This document shows positions 1 to 7,128 of a DNA stretch of 7,381 nt, in pieces (positions within the stretch are counted from its first letter, which is position 1; each line of letters starts with the position of its first letter). Origin of the DNA: Alphaproteobacteria bacterium (GTDB lineage: Bacteria; Pseudomonadota; Alphaproteobacteria; UBA8366); NCBI GenBank assembly GCA_030743445.1, contig JASLSL010000028.1, forward strand, positions 1-7,381. Reading direction: 5' to 3'. Both the position numbers and the translations under genes were made by a program. The notes beneath the pieces were generated by a model. The model was given only the letters and a program-made list of their open reading frames with translations, had not been told where the DNA came from and did not search any database.

Positions 1-12
1 AATTCCCCGGGC

Positions 13-1191
13 ATGACGGGGCGGGGACGGAGCCGCGATCGGTTGGCTGAGGTTCGCAAACCCTCCCCCGCGACGTTGGCGGCCCAGGCGATGGGCCACG
101 GCGATGCGGCGACCGGCGGGGTCGTGCCGGCGATCCATCCATCGACCACCTTCGAGCGCGATCCCGATTACGAGCTGCTCGCGGGCTACGGCTACGGGCG
201 CGACGAGAATCCGACCTACGGGCCGGCGGAAGCGCTGCTGGCCGAGCTCGAGGGTGGGGCGGCGGCGCTACTTTTCGCGTCCGGCATGGCGGCGGCGACC
301 GCGGCCTTCGCGGCTCTTTCGCTTGGCGACCACGTCGTGGCGCCCGAGGTGATGTACTGGGCATTGCGAAACTGGCTCACGCAGACCGCCGTGGCGAACG
401 GGCTCGAGGTCACCTTGGTCGACGCCGCCCATACGGAGGCCATCGCCGGCGCCATCCGACCCGGCGAGACCAAACTGGTCTGGATCGAAACGCCGGCCAA
501 CCCGCTCTGGACCATCGTCGACATCGCGGCGGCGGCCGAGGTCGCGCACGCCGCCGGCGCCCGCCTCGCGGTCGACAGCACCGCCGCGACCCCGGTCTTG
601 TGCCGGCCGATCGAGCACGGTGCCGACATCGTCATGCATTCCGCCAGCAAGTACCTGAACGGCCACGGCGACGTGATCGGCGGCGCCCTGGTCGCCGCCA
701 AGACGGACGAGTTCTGGCAGGACATCGCCCGGCACCGGCTCGAAGGGGGCGCCGTCCTCGGCTCCATCGAGGCCTGGCTGCTGCAACGTGGGATGCGCAC
801 ACTCTACCTCCGGGTGCCGCGTGCCAGCGCATCGGCGCTCGCGATCGCGGAACGGCTTGCGGCGCACGACAAGGTGGTTGCGGTGCATTACCCGGGGCTC
901 GCCGGCGATCCCGGCCACGAGGTCGCCAAGCGGCAGATGCAAGGCGGGTTCGGCGGCATGCTGTCGATCCGCATCGAAGGCGGTGCCGAGGCGGCGCTCG
1001 CGGTCGCCGGCCGGCTCGAGCTGTTCAAGCGGGCGACGTCCTTGGGCGGGGTCGAGAGTCTGGTCGAGCATCGCGCCAGCGTCGAGGGCGCTCATAGCCC
1101 GGTGCCACCCGATCTGTTGCGGCTTTCGGTCGGCATCGAGGATCCGGACGACCTGATCGCCGACCTCGAAGCGGCTCTTGCCGCGGTCTAG
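13..1191 (+). CDS. Cys/Met metabolism PLP-dependent enzyme (cystathionine gamma-synthase / beta-lyase family)
   Basis: Cytosolic fold-type I PLP enzyme of the trans-sulfuration family, which makes or cleaves C-S bonds in cystathionine, methionine or related thioethers. Over its 392 residues, the usual family length, the landmarks are in order: the phosphate-binding YGR..NPTYG segment (Y61, R63), SGM (90-92), the pyridine-N aspartate in VDST (D188), the Schiff-base lysine in HSASKYLNGHGD (K213), the SLGGVESL loop (343-350) and the carboxylate-binding arginine in LLRLSVGIED (R370). The PLP-stacking tyrosine appears to be Y114, in the context MYWALRNW instead of the usual YGGT-like run, so this is a side branch of the family. 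CGS, CBL, CGL and sulfhydrylase activity cannot be told apart from sequence alone. No SD precedes the ATG and the frame stays open to the window edge, so the start could lie upstream; a TTG at 43 with GGAG at 29-32 is another option. The next gene begins 11 bp downstream, probably in the same transcript. Confidence 0.9.
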   Translation: MTGRGRSRDRLAEVRKPSPATLAAQAMGHGDAATGGVVPAIHPSTTFERDPDYELLAGYGYGRDENPTYGPAEALLAELEGGAAALLFASGMAAATAAFAALSLGDHVVAPEVMYWALRNWLTQTAVANGLEVTLVDAAHTEAIAGAIRPGETKLVWIETPANPLWTIVDIAAAAEVAHAAGARLAVDSTAATPVLCRPIEHGADIVMHSASKYLNGHGDVIGGALVAAKTDEFWQDIARHRLEGGAVLGSIEAWLLQRGMRTLYLRVPRASASALAIAERLAAHDKVVAVHYPGLAGDPGHEVAKRQMQGGFGGMLSIRIEGGAEAALAVAGRLELFKRATSLGGVESLVEHRASVEGAHSPVPPDLLRLSVGIEDPDDLIADLEAALAAV

Positions 1192-1202
1192 GCGGGGAGG
1201 GG

Positions 1203-3221
1203 ATGAGCGGGACGGGCAATATGTCGGGAGAACGGGACTTCCAGGTCGAGCTCGACCGCGCGATGGCGCTGCAGCAGGACGGCAAGCTCGACGAAGCCGC
1301 CGATCTCTACGACCGGCTGTGGGAGCGCGACCCGACCCATCCCTTCGTCGTCTTCGGCGGCGGATCGGTCGCCTACCAGCAAGGCAAGTTCAGCGACGCG
1401 GTGCCGTTGCTGCGCAAGGCGGTGCTGCTCAATCCTGACGAAGCCGAATTCCACAATACCCTCGGCAAGGCGTTGCAGGCGCTCGGCGACGACGACGAGG
1501 CGGCGAGGTGTTTCAAGGCGGCACTGTCGCTCGATCCCGATCTGGTCGACGCGCACAACAACCTCTCGCTCTACCTGGAACGGGTCGACGACCGCGAGCG
1601 CGCCATCGAGGCGCTGCGGCGCGCGGTCGAGCTGGCGCCCGAGGATCACAAGCTGCGCGGCAATCTGGGTCTCCTTCTGTGGCGCGACCGTCAGCCCGAG
1701 GAGGCGCTCGCGGAATTCCGCACCGCCCGATCGCTCGACCCGGACGATTTCGGCGCGGCGCTTAACTTGGGTGATCGTCTGCACCTGCTCGGGCGCCTCG
1801 ACGAGGTAGACGATCTGGCGGCGGAAATCGCCGGGAAGCCGTGGGCCAAACCGTTGCAGGCGGCGATCGCCGGATGGATCCTGCCGACGCTTTCGCCGGG
1901 GCAGGACGTGTCCGCGGCGCACTGGGCGAAGTACGAGGCGGCGGTGGCGGCGCTGGAAGACGAGGCCGAGACCTTCGCCGAGGACGATTTGCCGACCGGG
2001 GCAAGCAACTTCTACGCCGCCTATCAGGCCCGGGACGGCAGCGATTGCCAGCGCCGGATCGCCGAGTTCTATGTCCGCAACTGTCCCGACCTGACCTATA
2101 CCGCGGCCCATGTCGCGGGCGGCGCGGGGCCAAGGTCGACCGGCGGCGGTGGCGGTAGAGTTCGCGTCGGTTTCGTCTCGGCCCATCTTTCCAACCACAC
2201 TGTCGGAAAGCTTTACTGCGGCGTCATCGCAACACTGAACCGCGCGGAATTCGAGGTCTGGAGCTTCTCGACCGACCGGCGCGACGATCCGATCGCCAAC
2301 TTCGTCGAGCTGAACAGCGACACCTACGTGGTGTTGCCGACGGCGCTCGCCGGCGCCAGGCAGGCGATCGCTTCAGCCGAGCTCGACGTCTTGTTCTATC
2401 CCGACATCGGCATGAGCGCGTTCACTTATTTCCTCGGATTCTCGCGCTTGGCGCCGGTGCAGTGCGTCGGCTGGGGCCACCCGGTGACGACCGGCATCCC
2501 GGCGATCGATTATTTCGTGTCCTCCGAGGGCCTGGAGGTCGAGGGTGCGGAAACGCGTTATAGCGAGACCCTGGTCCGCTTCGAACACCCGCCGACCTAC
2601 CTGTTGCGGCCGGCGGCGGCGACCGCCGACCCGCCGGATATGCCGTTCGCCGAGGGCCGCAACGTCTATGGCTGCGTGCAATCGCTCTTTAAGGTGCATC
2701 CGGATTTCGACCATATCCTCGGCCAAATCCTGCGCCGGGACCCGAACGGCGTGGTCGTGTTCCTCGAAGGCATGAAGGGGTGGTCGGACATCCTGCGCCG
2801 GCGCTGGGCCAAGACGATCCCCGACGTCGCCGAGCGGATTCATTTCATCGGCCGGCTGTTGCAGGGCGATTTCCCGGGCTTCCTCGCGGCCTCGACGGTG
2901 TTGCTCGACACCATCCATTTCACCGGCGGCATGACGACGGTCGAATCGCTCGCCGCCGGCAAGGCGGTCGTCACCTGGCCCAACACGCCGTTGATGTGCG
3001 GCCGGGTCAGCCATGCCTATTACCGCGAGGTCGGAATCACGGATTGCATCGCCGAAAGCGCCGAGGACTACACCGATATCGCGGTGCGTCTGGGGACGGA
3101 CCCGGCCTACAGGGCCGAGATCGAGGCGCGGATACGGGGCGCCGCCGAGCGGCTGTTCGAGCGTCCCGAGGTCACTCGGGAATACGAGGAGTTCTTCAAG
3201 CAGGCGCTCGCCGAAGCCTAG
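1203..3221 (+). CDS. TPR-repeat GT41 glycosyltransferase (O-GlcNAc transferase / SPINDLY-like)
   Basis: Predicted cytoplasmic protein glycosyltransferase that would transfer a sugar from a nucleotide sugar (UDP-GlcNAc, UDP-Glc or GDP-Fuc in known relatives) to Ser/Thr or Asn of proteins. Of 672 residues, about 16-200 form five to six TPR units with typical endings such as LNPDEAE, LDPDLVD, LAPEDHK and LDPDDF. A helical linker and a Gly-rich stretch (314-318) follow. The GT41 catalytic region spans about 319-672: RVGFVSAHLSNH (320-332; H332 is in the place of human OGT H498), APVQCVGWGHPVTTG (417-431), CVQSLFKVHP (491-500; K497 aligns by eye with the UDP-binding OGT K842), IHFIGRL, and LLDTIHFTGGMTTVESLAAG (567-586), followed by CGRVSHAYY. 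There is no signal peptide or membrane helix. GGGGAGG lies immediately before the ATG; a second ATG at 1221 would drop six residues. It sits 11 bp after the PLP enzyme gene. Targets cannot be read from here; flagellin is one known type of bacterial target. Confidence 0.9.
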   Translation: MSGTGNMSGERDFQVELDRAMALQQDGKLDEAADLYDRLWERDPTHPFVVFGGGSVAYQQGKFSDAVPLLRKAVLLNPDEAEFHNTLGKALQALGDDDEAARCFKAALSLDPDLVDAHNNLSLYLERVDDRERAIEALRRAVELAPEDHKLRGNLGLLLWRDRQPEEALAEFRTARSLDPDDFGAALNLGDRLHLLGRLDEVDDLAAEIAGKPWAKPLQAAIAGWILPTLSPGQDVSAAHWAKYEAAVAALEDEAETFAEDDLPTGASNFYAAYQARDGSDCQRRIAEFYVRNCPDLTYTAAHVAGGAGPRSTGGGGGRVRVGFVSAHLSNHTVGKLYCGVIATLNRAEFEVWSFSTDRRDDPIANFVELNSDTYVVLPTALAGARQAIASAELDVLFYPDIGMSAFTYFLGFSRLAPVQCVGWGHPVTTGIPAIDYFVSSEGLEVEGAETRYSETLVRFEHPPTYLLRPAAATADPPDMPFAEGRNVYGCVQSLFKVHPDFDHILGQILRRDPNGVVVFLEGMKGWSDILRRRWAKTIPDVAERIHFIGRLLQGDFPGFLAASTVLLDTIHFTGGMTTVESLAAGKAVVTWPNTPLMCGRVSHAYYREVGITDCIAESAEDYTDIAVRLGTDPAYRAEIEARIRGAAERLFERPEVTREYEEFFKQALAEA

Positions 3222-3224
3222 TCC

Positions 3225-3902
3225 CTAATCGCGCGAGGGGGTTGGCGTCCGCCGGCCGAAATACGCGGTCAACGTCAGGGTCACCAAGGCCCCCATGATG
3301 GCGAGGCCGGTATCCTTCTGAGCGTCGAACACGTCGCCCTGGGTGCCGAGGAACTTCAGCGCGGACTCCGGCTCGACAATCATCGCCACGCACCATTCGA
3401 TGAATTCGTAGAAGTTCGACGAAGCGACCACGACCGCGAAGGGCAGGAAATAGCACCAGAAGCCGCGGATATTGCTGTGGCGGATGAAATACTCCCAGAT
3501 CGGGTATGAGATCAGCAACCCGAACACCAGATGCACGACCCGGTCGTAATGGTTGCGGCCGAACTCGAAGGTGTCGCCGAACCAGCTGCCGAGCGGGACC
3601 TCGGCATAGGTGTAGTGCGAGCCGAGCGTGTGCAGGGCGAGGAAGACGGTGACCAACAGGTAGGAAAGGTCCGACAGCGGATATCGCTTGTAGGTCGCGC
3701 CCAGTGCCGCGACCGCGATGAATACCAGCAGGTTTTCCAAAAACCAGTCTTCCCGGTGCAAGGGCGCCGCCGCAGCCCAGAGCCAGAACAACCCGTATAA
3801 GAGGGTCATGCCCTGGAGCGGCCGGTTCTGCCGGAAACGGCGGAGGATCGGCGATGTGGCGGTCGTCAACACGGGGTGGATTACTAGCACGATTCTCGCC
3901 AT
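3225..3902 (-). CDS. DUF2238 / YjdF-family integral membrane protein
   Basis: Polytopic inner-membrane protein of the DUF2238 family (E. coli YjdF is a member); the function is unknown. From the ATG at 3902 it is 225 residues, against about 210 in the family. About six hydrophobic helices are visible, near 32-47, 53-71, 76-97, 119-140, 147-170 and 199-216. The conserved family signature is intact: HREDWFLEN, HYTYAEVPLG (96-105), RNHYDRVVH (116-124), YEFIEW (165-170) and LGTQGDVFDAQKD (185-197). These His/Asp/Glu-rich motifs near membrane edges would fit metal or ligand binding, but that is speculation. The frame stays open upstream to an ATG at 4058, but that version would overlap the divergent synthetase and add 52 residues without family character. 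GTG at 3872 or ATG at 3809 are shorter alternatives, and none has a convincing SD. Its 3' end faces the GT41 gene with a 3-bp gap. Confidence 0.87.
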   Translation of the reverse strand: MARIVLVIHPVLTTATSPILRRFRQNRPLQGMTLLYGLFWLWAAAAPLHREDWFLENLLVFIAVAALGATYKRYPLSDLSYLLVTVFLALHTLGSHYTYAEVPLGSWFGDTFEFGRNHYDRVVHLVFGLLISYPIWEYFIRHSNIRGFWCYFLPFAVVVASSNFYEFIEWCVAMIVEPESALKFLGTQGDVFDAQKDTGLAIMGALVTLTLTAYFGRRTPTPSRD

Positions 3903-3991
3903 GGGACGACAAGCTACGACATCCGCGGGTCTGTTCAAGCCGTCGCCCGGGTGGTATTCGCATGCCCTTCCGCCAACCAACCGGCCCGCCC
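3903..3991. promoter_or_regulatory. Divergent intergenic region with weak promoter candidate
   Basis: This short region separates the divergently read DUF2238 gene and the acyl-CoA synthetase gene, so promoters for both should lie in or near it. On the minus strand a weak sigma-70-like pair is visible: TTGAAC (plus 3938-3933), a 16-nt spacer, then TAGCTT (plus 3916-3911). If real, its transcription start would fall almost on the 3902 ATG, implying a leaderless message or one of the shorter starts for DUF2238. On the plus strand, GGGTGG at 3949-3954 could be an SD for an ATG at 3962. No clear -10/-35 pair is seen for the synthetase, and no operator-like palindrome stands out. Confidence 0.3.
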
Positions 3992-6157
3992 ATGTCCGCG
4001 CCACCCGATCTCCAGTCGCTATTGAACCCGCGTTCGGTCGCCATCGTCGGCGCGACACCGGACGTGCGCCGGCCCGGCGGCCGGCCGCTACCGTTCCTCA
4101 AGTTCTATGGCTACGAAGGCGCGATCTACCCGGTCAATCCGAGGCACGAGGCGATCGACGACGTGACCTGCTACCCGGACGTCGGCTCGCTACCCGAGAC
4201 GGCCGACATGGCGGTGATCTCGGTCCCGGCCAAGGGCGTGCTCCAGGCGGTCGCCGACTGCCACGAGGCCGGCATCCGGGCGATGACCATCTACACCAGC
4301 GGGTTCGCCGAGATGGGCGGCGAGGGGGCCGATATGGAGACCGAGCTGAAGGCCCTGGCGGCCGAGGCCGGCAGTATCGTCTGCGGGCCCAACTGCCAGG
4401 GGGTCGCCAATTTCAACGACCGGATGTGCGCCTACTTCGCCTCGACCCTCGGCAAGCAGGACATGCCGCCCGGCGCGCTCGGCTTCGTCAGCCAGAGCGG
4501 GCTGTTCGGCGGGATGATGGCGGCCGAGTGCCAGGCCCGCGGGCTCGGCCTCGGTTATCTGGTGTCGACCGGCAACGAGGCGGTGCTCGATTTCTCCGAC
4601 GTGCTGGCCTACATGGTGACCGATCCCAGGATCCGGGTCGCGGCCGGCTACCTCGAGGGCGCTAGGGATGGCGACAAGCTGCGCCGCGCCGCCGAGATCG
4701 CCCGCGAGCACGGCAAGCCGATCGTCCTGATCAAGGTCGGACGAACCGAGGAGGGCGCCAAGGCCGCGGCCTCGCATACCGGCTCGATGACCGGCAGCTA
4801 CGACGTCTACCGGGCCGCCTTCGCGCAGTGGGGCATCATCGAGGTCGACACCATCGAGGAGTTGTTCGACGTGGTCGAGGCCTTCGCCCTCGGCGCCGCC
4901 CCGGAAAAGCCGATCGAGGGTCCGGGCGACCGGGTCGGGGTCCTGACCAATTCGGGCGGCATCGGGGTCTTTACCTCGGACAAGACCCGCGAGGTCGGGT
5001 TACGGCTTGGCGAGCTTTCGCCCGAGACCAGTGCGGCGATCAAGGCCAACCTGCCCGAGTTCGGCTCGCCCCGGAACCCGGTCGACATCACGCTGCAGGC
5101 GTTTACCGATCCGGACGGCGTCGGTGACCATATCCGCCACATCCTGGCCGACGACGGGATCGACGGCGCGCTCGCCTTCTTCGGCGTCCAGATGCTCAAC
5201 ATCGAGGAACTGGCGGCGCAGCTCGCGACCAACGCGCGCGACGCCGGCAAGCCGCTGGTCGTCGGCTGGGGGCAGGGCGACCCGAGGGGGCTCGACCTGC
5301 TGCGCCAACTGCGGGTGCCGATCTATGGAGATGCGCTGAGGGCGCTTCGGGTGCTGGCGGCGCTGCTGCAACACGGCCGGTCGCTCGGCCGCGCCGAAGC
5401 GCCGATCCCGGTCCCGGGCGAAGCGGCGGAGGCCGCCGCCGGACTGCTGCACGCGACGGCGGCGGCGGGCGGCGGGCCGGTGCTCTCGGAACACGCGGCG
5501 AAGGCGGTGCTGGAGGCCGCCGGTATCCCGGTGACCCGCAGCGCCGTCGCGACCTCGGCCGAGATGGTGGTCGAGGAGGCGGCGACGATCGGCTATCCGG
5601 TCGCGCTCAAGATCGAATCCCCGGACATCCAGCACAAGACCGAGGCCGGCGGCGTCGCCCTCGGGCTCGGCTCGGCCGACGAGGTCCGCTCGGCGTTCGA
5701 GCGCGTCACCCGGAGTGCGGCGGCCTACGCGCCCGATGCCGGGATCGAGGGCGTCGGCGTGCACGAGATGGTCGCCCATGCGGTCGAGCTGATCGTCGGC
5801 ATCAAGCGCGACCCGGTGTTCGGCCCGGTAGTGTTGCTCGGGACCGGGGGCGTGATGGTCGAGGTGTTGCGCGACGCGGTGTTGCGGATCGCGCCGATCG
5901 GGGAAGCGGCGGCCGAGGCGATGGTGCGCGAGTTGAAGAGCTACCCGATCCTGGCCGGCGCGCGCGGCCGGCCGAAGGCAGACATCGGGGCGCTGGTCGA
6001 GGTTCTCTGCAAAGTCTCCGAGCTCGCGGTGGCGGCCGAGGACTTGACCGAACTCGATATCAATCCGTTGATGGTCCTTCGCGAGGGAGAGAGCGCGAAA
6101 GCCGCCGACGCCCTGATCGCACTCGATACCGCGGGCGCCGCCGCTTCCCATAACTGA
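3992..6157 (+). CDS. Fused alpha-beta ADP-forming acyl-CoA synthetase (acetate--CoA ligase family)
   Basis: Cytosolic NDP-forming acyl-CoA synthetase: acid + CoA + ATP to acyl-CoA + ADP + Pi, through phosphohistidine intermediates, reversible in known members. Its 721 residues carry both subunits of the archaeal ACD enzymes in alpha-beta order. The CoA-binding Rossmann domain covers about 5-135 (SVAIVGATPD at 15-24, YPVNP, SGFAEMG, CGPNCQG). The succinyl-CoA-ligase-like domains follow (FVSQSG at 165-170, STGNEA at 192-197), with the catalytic motif SHTGSMTGSYDVY (H262, the expected phosphohistidine). A third domain holds NSGGIGV (320-326) and NPVDIT (362-367). The C-terminal ATP-grasp domain (about 497-715) has the second motif QHKTEAGGV (H548), then ELIVGIKRDPVFGPV (599-613) and ELDINPL (687-693). 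All key motifs are intact. The start at 3992 matches where family members usually begin; ATG 3962 has a weak SD, and ATG 3854 would run into the divergent gene. Substrate (acetate, other short or branched acids, aryl acids) is undetermined. A transporter gene follows 16 bp downstream. Confidence 0.92.
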   Translation: MSAPPDLQSLLNPRSVAIVGATPDVRRPGGRPLPFLKFYGYEGAIYPVNPRHEAIDDVTCYPDVGSLPETADMAVISVPAKGVLQAVADCHEAGIRAMTIYTSGFAEMGGEGADMETELKALAAEAGSIVCGPNCQGVANFNDRMCAYFASTLGKQDMPPGALGFVSQSGLFGGMMAAECQARGLGLGYLVSTGNEAVLDFSDVLAYMVTDPRIRVAAGYLEGARDGDKLRRAAEIAREHGKPIVLIKVGRTEEGAKAAASHTGSMTGSYDVYRAAFAQWGIIEVDTIEELFDVVEAFALGAAPEKPIEGPGDRVGVLTNSGGIGVFTSDKTREVGLRLGELSPETSAAIKANLPEFGSPRNPVDITLQAFTDPDGVGDHIRHILADDGIDGALAFFGVQMLNIEELAAQLATNARDAGKPLVVGWGQGDPRGLDLLRQLRVPIYGDALRALRVLAALLQHGRSLGRAEAPIPVPGEAAEAAAGLLHATAAAGGGPVLSEHAAKAVLEAAGIPVTRSAVATSAEMVVEEAATIGYPVALKIESPDIQHKTEAGGVALGLGSADEVRSAFERVTRSAAAYAPDAGIEGVGVHEMVAHAVELIVGIKRDPVFGPVVLLGTGGVMVEVLRDAVLRIAPIGEAAAEAMVRELKSYPILAGARGRPKADIGALVEVLCKVSELAVAAEDLTELDINPLMVLREGESAKAADALIALDTAGAAASHN

Positions 6158-6173
6158 GCCCGCGAGCGCATTC

Positions 6174-7082
6174 ATGACCTGGCTTTGGATCCCGATCACC
6201 GTGTTCGCCTCGTTCGTGCAGGCGATCCGCACCGCGGCACAGAAGCACCTGACGACGGAGCTGACGACGATCTCGACGACCTTCGTGCGCTTCCTCTTCG
6301 GGCTGCCCTTCGTGCTGGCCTATCTTTTTGGCCTCAAGGCCTATTTCCAGGTCGACATTCCGCCGCTGCCGGGGAACTTCTATGCCATCGTGGCGCTCGC
6401 CGGCCTCGCGCAGGTCGTAGCAACGGCATTGCTGATCTATCTGTTCGGCCTGCGCAACTTCGCGGTCGGGACGACCTATGCGCGGACCGAGGCGTTCCTC
6501 ACCGCGATGATCGGCGCCGCCTTCTTCGGCGAGGCGATCGTGCTGTTCGGCTGGGTCGGCGTCTTCATCAGCGTCGTCGGCGTGGTGCTGATCACCATCG
6601 CCAAGACCGGGGTCGGCGGACGGCAACTGTTGGCGCTGCTGCGCGACAAGGCGGCGTGGATCGGCATTCTCTCCGGCGCCTGCTTCGCCGTTGCGTCGCT
6701 GTCGATCCGCAAGGGCAATTTGATCCTCGGGGTCGAGAATTTCCTGTTTACCGCGGCGGTGACGCTCTCGGTCATGCTGATCATGCAGACGGTGGCGATG
6801 TTCATCTACCTGCTGGTCACCAAACCGCGGCAGTTCCTGGTCATCGCGCGCAACTGGAAGGTCTGCGTCCTGGTCGGGATCACCAGCATGATGGGCTCGA
6901 CCGCCTGGGCGACCGCCTTCGCGCTGCAGAACGCGTCCTACGTCAAGGCGTTGGCGCAGGTCGAGTTCGTGTTCACGCTCGCCGCGTCGTTCTGGTTCTT
7001 CAAGGAGGAGTCGAGCTCGAAGGAGCTGGTCGGCATGGCGCTGGTCGTCCTCGGCATCGTCGTGCTGGTGCTGTTCGGCTAA
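6174..7082 (+). CDS. EamA/DMT-superfamily transporter
   Basis: Inner-membrane permease of the drug/metabolite transporter superfamily, whose EamA members move small metabolites such as amino acids or their derivatives, often outward. Its 302 residues hold ten hydrophobic segments in two EamA repeats, about 3-143 and 161-301. Helices lie near 3-21, 33-53, 69-92, 98-118, 125-143, 161-178, 188-214, 228-248, 254-277 and 283-301. Repeat hallmarks are TYARTEAFLTAMIGAAFFGE (101-120) and, in the second half, ALAQVEFVFTLAASFWFFKE (259-278) followed by a final Gly/Val-rich helix. Length is normal and no break is seen. It starts 16 bp after the synthetase stop, without its own visible promoter, so cotranscription is likely and a shared substrate possible. 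It ends with tandem stop codons (TAATAA) just before a palindromic hairpin. Substrate and direction of transport cannot be inferred. Confidence 0.9.
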   Translation: MTWLWIPITVFASFVQAIRTAAQKHLTTELTTISTTFVRFLFGLPFVLAYLFGLKAYFQVDIPPLPGNFYAIVALAGLAQVVATALLIYLFGLRNFAVGTTYARTEAFLTAMIGAAFFGEAIVLFGWVGVFISVVGVVLITIAKTGVGGRQLLALLRDKAAWIGILSGACFAVASLSIRKGNLILGVENFLFTAAVTLSVMLIMQTVAMFIYLLVTKPRQFLVIARNWKVCVLVGITSMMGSTAWATAFALQNASYVKALAQVEFVFTLAASFWFFKEESSSKELVGMALVVLGIVVLVLFG

Positions 7083-7083
7083 T

Positions 7084-7104
7084 AAATGGGGACTGTCCCC
7101 ATTT
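7084..7104. terminator. Perfect 21-nt palindromic hairpin, likely bidirectional terminator
   Basis: The two 10-nt arms AAATGGGGAC and GTCCCCATTT are exact reverse complements around a single central T; as RNA this would be about a 9-bp stem with a CTG loop. It begins right after the EamA tandem stops and is followed on the plus strand by T and A/T-rich sequence (TTTTATAA). The minus-strand gene converges from the other side, so the hairpin lies at the 3' ends of both genes, which fits a shared intrinsic terminator. The U-tract is short, so termination strength is uncertain. It could instead be a copy of a dispersed palindromic (REP-like) element. Confidence 0.6.
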
Positions 7105-7128
7105 TATAAGTCATTGAAATTAAACGAA

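Noticed and set aside
1..6. Window starts with AATTCC, resembling a cut EcoRI site
   Set aside because: GAATTC also occurs uncut inside the window (for example near 1446 and 2249), so nothing supports a cloning junction.
268..1095. 275-codon minus-strand frame opposite the PLP enzyme
   Set aside because: Arg/Asp/Gly-rich shadow with no motif, opposite a gene whose catalytic residues are all present.
2142..2158. GGC/GGT-rich tandem-looking stretch
   Set aside because: It encodes the in-frame Gly-rich linker of the GT41 protein and is explained by coding plus base composition; not a separate repeat element.
1188..2198. 336-codon open frame on the minus strand opposite the GT41 gene
   Set aside because: It lies wholly antisense to a gene with clear TPR motifs and is Arg/Gly/Val-rich without any recognisable family; such frames are common in GC-rich DNA where stops are rare in the mirrored frame.
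3223..3239. Possible small hairpin CCCT...AGGG between the convergent stops
   Set aside because: Only 4 bp of stem with a 9-nt loop and no following T-tract; too weak to call a terminator.
3718..4665. 315-codon plus-strand frame bridging the divergent region
   Set aside because: It runs antisense through DUF2238 and out of frame through the synthetase N-terminus, and becomes almost pure Arg/Gly/Asp text; not a gene.
5000..6232. 410-codon open frame on the minus strand opposite the synthetase
   Set aside because: Strongly Arg/Asp/His-rich low-complexity composition, no domain seen, and it overlaps the conserved ATP-grasp coding region and the start of the transporter; a compositional shadow.
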